From: Porticoccus sp950063125
GTDB lineage: Bacteria; Pseudomonadota; Gammaproteobacteria; Pseudomonadales; Porticoccaceae
Length of the DNA: 51,155 nt
Assembly (NCBI RefSeq): GCF_963973895.1
Contig: NZ_CAXBBF010000007.1
Strand: one strand, 5' to 3'
Positions 20,631-27,824 of this stretch are shown here, one piece after another. Position numbers and translations under genes: made by a program. Under the pieces are notes generated by a model, which saw nothing but the letters and a program-made list of their open reading frames with translations, searched no databases and was not told the DNA's origin. Each line of letters opens with the position of its first letter. The stretch's first letter is position 1.

Positions 20631-22103
20631 TCAGTCCCCCTCGATCCCCAAAGACGCCCAGATATCGTCGATTCTGTTTTTGACATCGGGGTCCATCGTG
20701 ATGGGCCGACCCCATTCGCGGTGGGTTTCGCCGGGAAACTTGTTGGTGGCATCGAAACCGATTTTTGAGCCAAGCCCCGAAACCGGTGATGCGAAATCCA
20801 GGTAATCGATAGGGGTGTTGTCGATAATCACCGTATCCCGTCGCGGGTCCATCCGGGTTGTCATCGCCCAGATGACATCCTGCCAGTCCCTCGCATTGAT
20901 ATCGTCATCGGTGACCACCACGAATTTGGTGTACATGAACTGCCGCAAAAATGACCATACCCCCATCATCACGCGTTTGGCATGGCCCGGGTACTGTTTC
21001 TTCATGGTGACCACGGCCATCCGGTAGGAGCAGCCCTCCGGCGGCAGATAAAAGTCGACAATTTCCGGAAACTGTTTTTTCAGAATGGGCACGAACACCT
21101 CGTTCAGAGCCACGCCGAGAATGGCCGGCTCATCCGGCGGTCTGCCGGTATAGGTGCTGTGATAGATGGGGTCGTGGCGATGGGTGATGCGCTCCACGGT
21201 GAACACCGGAAACCGGTCCACTTCATTGTAGTAACCGGTGTGGTCACCAAAGGGTCCCTCATCGGCCATTTCATCGGGATAGAGATAACCCTCCAGAATG
21301 AATTCCGCGCTGGCGGGGACCTGAAGGTTGCTGCCCAGGCATTTGACCACGCGGGTTTTCTCACCGCGCAACAGTCCGGCAAACGCGTATTCGGACAGGG
21401 TATCCGGCACCGGGGTGACGGCGCCGAGAATGGTCGCCGGGTCCGCGCCCAGGGCGACGGCTACCGGGAAGGGTTCCCCCGGATGCGCCAGTTGCCAGTC
21501 GCGGAAGTCCAGCGCGCCGCCGCGGTGAGACAGCCAGCGCATGATCAACTTGTTTTTGCCGATTACCTGCTGTCGGTAGATGCCGAGATTCTGGCGCTCT
21601 TTTTCCGGTCCCCGGGTAATCACCAGGGGCCAGGTGATCAGTGGGCCTGCATCCTCGGGCCAGCAGGTCTGGATTGGCAGTTTGCCGAGATCCACCTCGG
21701 CTCCCTCAATAATCACTTCCTGGCAGGGTGCGTTTTTCACCAACTTGGCGGGCATATTGAGGATGGGTTTGAATTTATGGCGCTTCTCCCAGAGATCCCT
21801 AACCCCTTTTGGCGGTTCCGGTTCCCGCAGAAAGGCCAGCAGTTCGCCCACCTCGCGCAGGGCGGCGACACTCTCCTGGCCCATACCCATGGCGACCCGT
21901 TCCGGTGTGCCAAACAGGTTGCCCAGCACCGGGATGTCAAAGCCTCTGGGGTTTTCGAACAACAGGGCGGGGCCCCCAGCCCGCAGGGTTCGGTCACAGA
22001 TTTCGGTCATTTCCAGATAGGGATCGATTTCCACGGAGATGCGTTTGAGCTCACCGCGTTGTTCCAGAAACTGAATGAATTCTCGCAGGTCGGTATATTT
22101 CAT
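20631..22103 (-). CDS. ubiD: 4-hydroxy-3-polyprenylbenzoate decarboxylase
   Basis: prFMN-dependent decarboxylase of ubiquinone biosynthesis. The 490-residue product starts MKYTDLREFIQFLE and contains the typical segments GIYRQQVIGKNKLIMRWLSHRGGA, EFILEGYLYP, EGPFGDHTGYYN and VTDDDINARDWQDVIWAM (in parts). The E-D-E active site is represented by the EGPFGDHTGYYNE region. I chose ATG 22103 for family length; an upstream in-frame start at 22163 is unlikely. It is a single gene, divergent from the DUF2784 gene. Confidence 0.94.
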   Translation of the reverse strand: MKYTDLREFIQFLEQRGELKRISVEIDPYLEMTEICDRTLRAGGPALLFENPRGFDIPVLGNLFGTPERVAMGMGQESVAALREVGELLAFLREPEPPKGVRDLWEKRHKFKPILNMPAKLVKNAPCQEVIIEGAEVDLGKLPIQTCWPEDAGPLITWPLVITRGPEKERQNLGIYRQQVIGKNKLIMRWLSHRGGALDFRDWQLAHPGEPFPVAVALGADPATILGAVTPVPDTLSEYAFAGLLRGEKTRVVKCLGSNLQVPASAEFILEGYLYPDEMADEGPFGDHTGYYNEVDRFPVFTVERITHRHDPIYHSTYTGRPPDEPAILGVALNEVFVPILKKQFPEIVDFYLPPEGCSYRMAVVTMKKQYPGHAKRVMMGVWSFLRQFMYTKFVVVTDDDINARDWQDVIWAMTTRMDPRRDTVIIDNTPIDYLDFASPVSGLGSKIGFDATNKFPGETHREWGRPITMDPDVKNRIDDIWASLGIEGD

Positions 22104-22226
22104 AAGTGTGCCTGAACAATAACTCTGGCAAGTGTTACGACAACGGTTGGCGAATGCAATCACTGTAATGCCATGCGGCCCCTTGGGGTAGATGCAATAC
22201 CCGGTTGTTGGCGTTACATTAGCGCT

Positions 22227-22586
22227 ATGGCCTATTTTTTTCTGATTTTAATTGTGGCACTGGTGCATTTCGGTTTCGTACTGTTTGTGATCGCCGGCGG
22301 TTTGCTGGCCTTCCAGTGGCCCTCCATCCTCTGGTGGCACCTGGCCGGGGCGCTGTATGGCATCGCGATTATGCTGGTGGGCTGGCGTTGTCCACTCACC
22401 AGGCTGGAAGCCTGGCTGCGCGAGCGGCGCGGCGAGCGACTGGTAACCCAGTGGGAGTTTCTGCGCCACTACCTCTGGTCTCACGTCGGTTTGCGTGGCA
22501 ACGAGTGGTTTATTACGGTGGTATTGATGATGGCAATGGTGCTGTTCAACTACCGGGCATATCGGTTTGTCATCGTGGGGAGTTAG
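22227..22586 (+). CDS. DUF2784 family membrane protein
   Basis: 119-residue protein with three or four membrane helices. The motif LVHFGFVLFVIAGGLLAFQWP, read in pieces, then WWHLAGALYGIAIMLVGWRCPLTRLE identifies DUF2784, whose function is unknown. It starts at ATG 22227, divergent from ubiD, and ends 2 nt before the start of a channel-like gene, so the two are probably co-transcribed and translationally coupled. Confidence 0.8.
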   Translation: MAYFFLILIVALVHFGFVLFVIAGGLLAFQWPSILWWHLAGALYGIAIMLVGWRCPLTRLEAWLRERRGERLVTQWEFLRHYLWSHVGLRGNEWFITVVLMMAMVLFNYRAYRFVIVGS

Positions 22587-22588
22587 GG

Positions 22589-23035
22589 TTGATAGAACTT
22601 GTCGGGGTTTTTGGGTTCAACTCGATCGTGGTCGCCCTGGCCGTCCTCATTCACTATGAGGTGTTATCGCGTCTGGCGACCGTTTTGCCAATGCTGGATA
22701 TCCGGCCACGGTTGCGGGTTCTGGTGGCAATTTTTGTGGCTTTTATTGCCCATGTGGCGGAAATATGGACCTTTGCTCTGGCGTTCTATCTGTTGCTGCA
22801 AGTGGGGGGCAGTAGTTTGGCCGGCAACTTTGATGGTTCCCTGCTGGACTGTATTTATTTCTCTTTCAGTAACTACACGTCGCTCGGCTATGGTGACATC
22901 GAGCCATTTGGCCATATCCGCTTCCTGGCGGTACTGGAAGCCTTGATCGGTCTGATTATGATCGGCTGGACGGCATCCTTTATGTATATCGAAATGCAGA
23001 AATTCTGGATGACGGGCAAAAATGGTCGCCGATGA
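22589..23035 (+). CDS. Small potassium-channel-like membrane protein
   Basis: 148 residues, with two N-terminal membrane helices and a C-terminal pore module. The pore loop and filter read YFSFSNYTSLGYGDIEPFG, followed by the inner helix ALIGLIMIGWTASFMYIEMQKFW. TSLGYGD is close to the K+ filter consensus TVGYGD. No RCK or nucleotide-binding domain is attached. Start is TTG 22589, with GGGGAG at 22577-22582 six nt upstream. The gene follows the DUF2784 gene after 2 nt. It probably forms a simple tetrameric cation channel; gating is unknown. Confidence 0.72.
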   Translation: MIELVGVFGFNSIVVALAVLIHYEVLSRLATVLPMLDIRPRLRVLVAIFVAFIAHVAEIWTFALAFYLLLQVGGSSLAGNFDGSLLDCIYFSFSNYTSLGYGDIEPFGHIRFLAVLEALIGLIMIGWTASFMYIEMQKFWMTGKNGRR

Positions 23036-23046
23036 CGCAGGCGGGA

Positions 23047-23904
23047 CTATTCAAAAACGATGGTTTTGTTGCCGTGCAATAACACGCGATCCTCCAGGTG
23101 ATAACGCAGGCCTTTGGCCAGCACATTTTTTTCCACATCCTTGCCCTTGCGCACCAGATCCGGAACGCTGTCGTGATGGCTGATGCGGACCACATCCTGC
23201 TCGATAATCGGGCCGGCATCCAGGTCGCTGGTCACATAGTGACAGGTGGCGCCGATCAGTTTCACACCTCTTTCTGCCGCCTGGTGGTAAGGTTTTGCCC
23301 CGACAAAGGCCGGCAGAAAACTGTGGTGGATATTGATGATCTGTCCCGGGTAAGTGGCGCACAGTTCCGGTGGCAGGATTTGCATGTAGCGGGCCAGCAC
23401 GATCACATCCGCCCTGCTCCGGGCAATTTGTGTTGCCACCTCCGCGAAGTGGGCAGTCTTGTCATTCTGGTCCACGGGGGCATGGTGGTAGGGAATATTA
23501 TGCCAGTTCACATAACTGCGCAGTTCATCATGGTTCGAGATCACACAGGGGATATCAAACTGCATTTCACCGCTGCGCCAGCGGTACAAAAGGTCAGACA
23601 GGCAGTGGGCCTGGGTGCTGGCCATTAACACTACCCGTTTTGGCTTGCTGGTATCCGTCAGCCGCCATTGCATGTCGTATTGCTCTGCCAGCGGCGCGAA
23701 GCGCGCAGTGAGCTCCTCCGGGCCGTAGGACAGTGAATCGGCGGCAATTACCTGGCGCATAAAGAACCAGTTGGTGTCGGGGTCCCGATAGTAGTTTGCT
23801 TCGGTCAACAGGCCACCCTCGTTGGCGAGGAAGGAGCTCACGGCGGCCACCAGACCAACGCGGTCCGGGCAGGATACGATCAGACGAAAACTGTGCGTGT
23901 TCAT
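23047..23904 (-). CDS. purU: Formyltetrahydrofolate deformylase
   Basis: Hydrolyses 10-formyl-THF to THF and formate, balancing one-carbon pools and supplying formate for purine synthesis. 285 residues: an N-terminal ACT domain (SCPDRVGLVAAVSSFLANEGG) and a C-terminal formyltransferase fold with NIHHSFLPAFVGAKPYHQA and ATCHYVTSDLDAGPIIEQD, which carry the catalytic Asn, His and Asp. It is convergent with the channel gene. The upstream 119-nt gap holds a strong hairpin. Confidence 0.94.
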   Translation of the reverse strand: MNTHSFRLIVSCPDRVGLVAAVSSFLANEGGLLTEANYYRDPDTNWFFMRQVIAADSLSYGPEELTARFAPLAEQYDMQWRLTDTSKPKRVVLMASTQAHCLSDLLYRWRSGEMQFDIPCVISNHDELRSYVNWHNIPYHHAPVDQNDKTAHFAEVATQIARSRADVIVLARYMQILPPELCATYPGQIINIHHSFLPAFVGAKPYHQAAERGVKLIGATCHYVTSDLDAGPIIEQDVVRISHHDSVPDLVRKGKDVEKNVLAKGLRYHLEDRVLLHGNKTIVFE

Positions 23905-23962
23905 GGGGGCTTCAGACTGGCTTCAAGGAGACCGAACTGTCTCATATTTACGGTTGAATTTC

Positions 23963-23988
23963 ACCCGCCACGCCAAAAAGGCGCGGGT
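23963..23988 (-). terminator. Hairpin downstream of the TetR-hydrolase pair
   Basis: ACCCGC (23963-23968) pairs with GCGGGT (23983-23988) with an inner GCC/GGC stem around an AAAAA loop. It lies just past the isochorismatase-like stop in the minus direction and before purU. A U-tail is lacking, so the terminator call is tentative. Confidence 0.4.
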
Positions 23989-24023
23989 CCTGGGGTTGCT
24001 GTTCCCCGGCCGGTTTTCCCCGA

Positions 24024-24560
24024 TTACTTCAGTGGTTGCAACAGGTCGCGAAACCGGGGGTGTTCGGCGCTACCCAGCCATTCAAAGATCACCATTTCAG
24101 TGGTGAGGATTTCTGTGCCGTGGTGGGCTAGTCTGGCAATGGCCGCCTCACGATCATGCGGTTTTCGGGAGCCGATAGCATCGCTCACCAGATAGACATT
24201 TTTGCCCGCCTCCCTGAGTCCGAGTGCGGTTTGCAGGACGCAGACATGGCTTTCACAGCCACCGATCACCCATTGCCGGCGGTCCCCGGCCAGTGCCAGC
24301 AGTTGCCCGGTTTTAACCGCATCAAAGGTCATCTTTTCCAGAACCGTTTCCCCCTCACGGGCTGCCAAAACCGGCGTTGTGGCACCAAGGCCCCGGGGAT
24401 ACTGTTCGGTGTAAACGACGGGTATATCGAGAGTTCTGGCCGATTGAATGAGTCGTTCGAGGTTGCTGACGACCTGCTCACCCTGATTGATGGCGGGTAA
24501 CAGCCGGCTCTGCATATCAATGACCAGTAGCAGGGATTGCGTCGGGTCAAGCGTCAACAT
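24024..24560 (-). CDS. Isochorismatase-like cysteine hydrolase
   Basis: 178-residue hydrolase of the YcaC/nicotinamidase-like superfamily. Catalytic triad residues are visible: Asp in LLVIDMQSRL, Lys in LEKMTFDA, and Cys in GCESHVCVLQTA. The substrate is unknown and may be an amide or carbamate. Its start overlaps the last 7 nt of the tetR gene, so both come from one message. Being paired with a TetR regulator and divergent from an AbfD/HpaB-family gene suggests an inducible catabolic or detoxification unit. Confidence 0.82.
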   Translation of the reverse strand: MLTLDPTQSLLLVIDMQSRLLPAINQGEQVVSNLERLIQSARTLDIPVVYTEQYPRGLGATTPVLAAREGETVLEKMTFDAVKTGQLLALAGDRRQWVIGGCESHVCVLQTALGLREAGKNVYLVSDAIGSRKPHDREAAIARLAHHGTEILTTEMVIFEWLGSAEHPRFRDLLQPLK

Positions 24561-25225
24561 GGCATTTCTCCATCGATTCGGGTGGTCAGTGTGTCGGAAA
24601 AACTGGCCATCATCTGCTCGGCGTTGGCATTGAAAATTCTGATGCGACCGGTATGTGCCAGCAGCAAAAGACCCGTGGCGTAGGCAAAGACGCTGGCCGT
24701 TATCTCGCTGGCATGGGCTGCGCTGACGCCCATGGCCAGGGCGGCATCCGTGATGGGCTGAAGGCTGGATTGCAACTGTCGATTGAGTTCGGCATCTCTC
24801 GCCCGGCCGAGCCCCTTGGGCTTCATGCCGCCGCGGAACAGGTAAAAGCCCAGATCGAGATCACCGGGATTAGTTCGATAGTAATTAAAAAAAGCCATGG
24901 CGGAGGCCTTGAGTCGCTGAACGGGCGTGTCGATCTGGTGGATGGCGGCTGCAATGTCGGCATTCAGCGTCGCTAGCGATTGGCCCAGCAGTTCCGCATA
25001 GACCGCCTCTTTCGAATCGAAGTGAAAATAAAGCGCAGCGGGGGTGTATCCGGCCTCTTTGGCGATAGCGCGCAAGCTCGCTCCTTCTAGGCCCTCTGCC
25101 TCGAAAACCCGCCGGGCCGCCCGCAGAATGATGTCCCGTTTTAGCGCACTGCTGGCCGACGGGCGCTTGCCCTTGGCCACTTGGTGAGGCCCGGAGGCGG
25201 GTTGCTTGGTCGACGAGGTCGGCAT
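24554..25225 (-). CDS. TetR/AcrR family transcriptional regulator
   Basis: 223 residues. The N-terminal helix-turn-helix spans about 30-80 (ILRAARRVFEAEGLEGASLRAIAKEAGYTPAALYFHF, cited in part) and is preceded by a basic, disordered 27-residue tail. The C-terminal ligand domain is unclassified. The gene is divergent from the AbfD-like gene. A perfect palindrome TAACAGTGTTA lies in the shared promoter region, and this is the probable operator. It is co-transcribed with the hydrolase. Confidence 0.85.
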   Translation of the reverse strand: MPTSSTKQPASGPHQVAKGKRPSASSALKRDIILRAARRVFEAEGLEGASLRAIAKEAGYTPAALYFHFDSKEAVYAELLGQSLATLNADIAAAIHQIDTPVQRLKASAMAFFNYYRTNPGDLDLGFYLFRGGMKPKGLGRARDAELNRQLQSSLQPITDAALAMGVSAAHASEITASVFAYATGLLLLAHTGRIRIFNANAEQMMASFSDTLTTRIDGEMPC

Positions 25226-25246
25226 GAAAGATGGGCCCGGCTAGGT

Positions 25247-25276
25247 TTGACAGAAAAATTTTAACAGTGTTAGATT
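25247..25276 (+). promoter_or_regulatory. TetR-type operator inside a sigma-70 promoter
   Basis: A perfect -35 TTGACA (25247-25252) and a -10 TAGATT (25271-25276) are 18 nt apart. The palindrome TAACAGTGTTA (25262-25272) fills the spacer and touches the -10. A bound repressor would block RNA polymerase. The site lies between the divergent tetR and AbfD-like genes. Confidence 0.6.
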
Positions 25277-25308
25277 GTATCCGCAAAGAAACACTTGAGG
25301 GTTTCCCC

Positions 25309-26829
25309 ATGCTGATGACGGCAGCTGAGTATCGTGAGTCCCTGCGGCGCTATCAACCCAGGGTGTTTATCAATGGCAGGCAGGTGGACAGTGTGGCGGA
25401 TGAGCCGCTCCTGGCCCCTGGCATTGCGGCTGTGGGGGTGACCTATGACTTTGCCTGTAATCCCGGCCACGCGGCGTTGCTGACGGCAACCCAGGGCACT
25501 TCCGGAAAACAGGTCAACCGGATGTTGCATATCAATCAAAGTGCCACCGACCTGCTGCACAAGCTGGAGGCCGTCAGGCTGGTTTGCGCCGAATCCGGTT
25601 GTGCCCAGCGCTACCTGTCCCAGGACGGTCTGAATGCGCTGTTTCAGTCGACTCAATTGACGGACGCCAATCACGGCACCGATTACCATCCGCGTTTTCT
25701 CGACTACCTGCACGATGTTCAGGCGCGTGACCTCACCCTGGGCGTTGCCATGACCGATGCCAAAGGCGACCGGTCCCTGAGACCGGGACAGCAGGAAAAC
25801 CCGGATACCTATGTGCATATTGTGGAGCGCCGGGCGGACGGGATTGTGATCAGTGGCACCAAGGCGATTGTCACCGGTGCCCCTTACATGCATGAGTTTC
25901 TGGTCATGCCCTGCCGTACCCATATACCGGAAGATACCGACTTTGCCGTGGCCTGTGCCGTGCCTGTGGATGCGCCGGGGATTACCATTGTGGCCCGGCC
26001 GGCAGGTCGGCCCGGTGAGAGCGCCGCAAAATTTTCGGCCAAATATGGCCAGTCGACCGGTGTGGTCATTTTTGACAGGGTCTTTGTGCCCCACGAGCGG
26101 GTGTTTCTCGCGGGTGAATACGAGGAGGGGGGGTTCCTGACCACCAGCTATGCCACCCACCACCGCCACTCCTGTATCGGTGCCCGGGCGGGGTTTGGCG
26201 ATTTATTGATCGGTGCCGGTGCGCTGATTACCGAAGCCAATGGCCTGGATCCGGATCGCCACGGTCATATTCGCGACGCCATGGTGGAGCTGATCACCAT
26301 CACGGAAAGTTTTTTTGCCTGCGGCGTGGCCGCTTCGGTTTACTGCGTGCAGGATCCCGCAGGGGTGGCGATGCCGGACCCGGTCTTTTCCAATATCGGC
26401 AAGCTGCTGCTCGCCACCAAGATCTATGACATGCACAAGCTGGCGCACTATGTGTCCGGTGGCTTGATTGTCTCCCTGCCCGGCCCCGATGAGGATCACA
26501 ACCCCGAAACTGCCGCATCGCTGGCCGCCGTCCTCGGTGGGCGACCGGATATTCCCGCCGCACAGCGTCTCGAAGTGGCCCGGTTTATCGAGGACCTGAC
26601 GGCCTCCCATCAGGGCGGCTGGTACTCGGTCATCTCGCTGCATGGCGGCGGTTCGCCGGAGGCCATGAAACGCGAAATCTGGCGCAACTATCCCGTCTAT
26701 GAAAAGCAGGACCTGGTGGAGCGTCTGCTGGATCGCGGCGTACTCGATGAGGGGAAACGCGTCTCGAGACAGCCCGGTCGCTGCTGCGTCAAGGGCTGCG
26801 AAGTGCCCGAGCCGCCGAAGGAGAAATAG
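25309..26829 (+). CDS. AbfD/HpaB-family protein (4-hydroxybutyryl-CoA dehydratase-like)
   Basis: 506 residues, similar along its length to clostridial 4-hydroxybutyryl-CoA dehydratase (MTAAEYRESLRR, GAMTDPKGDR-like VAMTDAKGDRS, SGTKAIVTGAPYMHEF). That enzyme uses FAD and a [4Fe-4S] cluster held by Cys99, Cys103, His292 and Cys299. Here the aligned positions are Cys98, Tyr102, His285 and Ala292, so two of the four ligands are missing. A short Cys-rich tail (Cys492, Cys493, Cys497) is present instead. The protein is more likely a flavin enzyme with another chemistry, such as a monooxygenase. TGAGGG sits 8 nt before ATG 25309. It is probably repressed by the divergent TetR protein. Confidence 0.75.
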   Translation: MLMTAAEYRESLRRYQPRVFINGRQVDSVADEPLLAPGIAAVGVTYDFACNPGHAALLTATQGTSGKQVNRMLHINQSATDLLHKLEAVRLVCAESGCAQRYLSQDGLNALFQSTQLTDANHGTDYHPRFLDYLHDVQARDLTLGVAMTDAKGDRSLRPGQQENPDTYVHIVERRADGIVISGTKAIVTGAPYMHEFLVMPCRTHIPEDTDFAVACAVPVDAPGITIVARPAGRPGESAAKFSAKYGQSTGVVIFDRVFVPHERVFLAGEYEEGGFLTTSYATHHRHSCIGARAGFGDLLIGAGALITEANGLDPDRHGHIRDAMVELITITESFFACGVAASVYCVQDPAGVAMPDPVFSNIGKLLLATKIYDMHKLAHYVSGGLIVSLPGPDEDHNPETAASLAAVLGGRPDIPAAQRLEVARFIEDLTASHQGGWYSVISLHGGGSPEAMKREIWRNYPVYEKQDLVERLLDRGVLDEGKRVSRQPGRCCVKGCEVPEPPKEK

Positions 26830-26888
26830 CCCGCTCTTGCCGCGACAGAATCCTGTGTATCGGATTGCGACGCCTGCTGTTCTGCGGC

Positions 26889-26924
26889 ATAGTAACTCGC
26901 GATTGAATAGTAACTCGCCATTGA
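26889..26924 (+). repeat. Tandem 18-bp direct repeat upstream of rpe
   Basis: ATAGTAACTCGCGATTGA (26889-26906) is followed directly by ATAGTAACTCGCCATTGA (26907-26924), one mismatch in 18. It lies in the 114-nt gap before rpe and ends 20 nt from the start codon. It could be a protein-binding site or a replication-slippage duplication. Confidence 0.85.
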
Positions 26925-26943
26925 TCAGTACACAGGCCTTGCC

Positions 26944-27606
26944 ATGACAGATTATCTGATAGCGCCATCCATCCTCTCGGCAGATTTTGCCCGACTGGGG
27001 GAGGAGGTAGACGCGGTTCTCGAAGCGGGTGCCGATGTTGTCCATTTTGACGTGATGGACAACCATTATGTGCCGAATCTGACTATTGGCCCCATGGTTT
27101 GCAAGGCGTTGCGCCGCTACGGTATCCGTGCCCCGATCGATGTGCACCTGATGGTGGAACCGGTGGATCAACTGATCGGTGACTTCGCCGAGGCCGGCGC
27201 CAGTTGGATCACCTTTCATCCAGAGGCGTCAAAACATGTGGACCGCTCGCTGCAGTTGATTCACGACGCCGGTTGTAAGGCTGGACTGGTGCTGAACCCG
27301 GCTACCAGTCTGGAGCCGGTGAAGTATGTGCTCGACAAGGTGGATATGCTGTTGCTGATGTCGGTCAATCCGGGCTTTGGTGGCCAGAAATTCATTCCTG
27401 CGACACTGGGTAAATTGCGTGAGGCGCGCGCGCTGATTGAAGCCAGTGGTCGCGATATCCGGCTGGAAGTTGACGGTGGTGTGACGGTCGAGAATATCCG
27501 GGCGGTTGCCGACGCCGGTGCCGATACCTTTGTCGCCGGTTCGGCTATCTACGGTGCAGGGGATTACGCTGCAGCCATCGCCGCCATGCGGTCTGCATTG
27601 CGCTGA
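26944..27606 (+). CDS. rpe: Ribulose-phosphate 3-epimerase
   Basis: TIM-barrel enzyme of the pentose phosphate pathway that interconverts ribulose-5-phosphate and xylulose-5-phosphate. The 220-residue product shows IAPSILSADF, the metal and catalytic region VVHFDVMDNHYVPNLTIGP, DVHLMVEP, the SVNPGFGGQKFI loop and EVDGGV. It precedes trpE, as in Pseudomonas, but the phosphoglycolate phosphatase gene (gph) usually between them is absent. Confidence 0.95.
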   Translation: MTDYLIAPSILSADFARLGEEVDAVLEAGADVVHFDVMDNHYVPNLTIGPMVCKALRRYGIRAPIDVHLMVEPVDQLIGDFAEAGASWITFHPEASKHVDRSLQLIHDAGCKAGLVLNPATSLEPVKYVLDKVDMLLLMSVNPGFGGQKFIPATLGKLREARALIEASGRDIRLEVDGGVTVENIRAVADAGADTFVAGSAIYGAGDYAAAIAAMRSALR

Positions 27607-27627
27607 AACGCCGACGGCTTTGATGAC

Positions 27628-27656
27628 TTTGCAGGTTCTGGTGAATCCATTAGAAT
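27628..27656 (+). promoter_or_regulatory. Promoter of the trpE leader transcript
   Basis: TTTGCA (27628-27633) and TAGAAT (27651-27656) are separated by 17 nt, placing the start near 27663. This is 20 nt before the leader peptide GTG. Confidence 0.6.
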
Positions 27657-27682
27657 GCGTCCTCTGACTGTTGGAGGGACCC

Positions 27683-27748
27683 GTGACATCCGGTAAAGGC
27701 CAATCCTGTAATTCTGCTCACCTCAGCTGGCGATGGCGCAGTTGCTGA
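27683..27748 (+). CDS. trpL: trpE leader peptide (candidate attenuator)
   Basis: A 21-codon ORF starts at GTG 27683 after GGAGGG (27673-27678) and ends HLSWRWRSC. Its Trp codons are at 27728-27730 and 27734-27736. TCAGC (27723-27727) can pair with GCTGA (27744-27748) around the Trp codons. Downstream, GCTGCC (27754-27759) and GGCAGC (27765-27770) form a strong hairpin with a TGAAA loop. A further stem TGCGT/ACGCA (27798-27813) abuts the trpE ribosome site. This resembles the leader-peptide attenuation known for trpE in Pseudomonas putida. There is no U-tract after the main hairpin, so the mechanism may involve early Rho-type termination or translation control. Confidence 0.65.
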   Translation: MTSGKGQSCNSAHLSWRWRSC

Positions 27749-27824
27749 ACCCCGCTGCCTGAAAGGCAGCATCCTATGCCCTATTGTCTGATATATCTGC
27801 GTCCAATGACGCAAGGGAATGACC

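Noticed and set aside
20982..22115. Plus-strand frame of 377 codons over ubiD
   Set aside because: Shadow of ubiD; no family resemblance.
26203..27219. Minus-strand frame of 338 codons over the AbfD-like gene and rpe
   Set aside because: It spans two certain plus-strand genes and their spacer.
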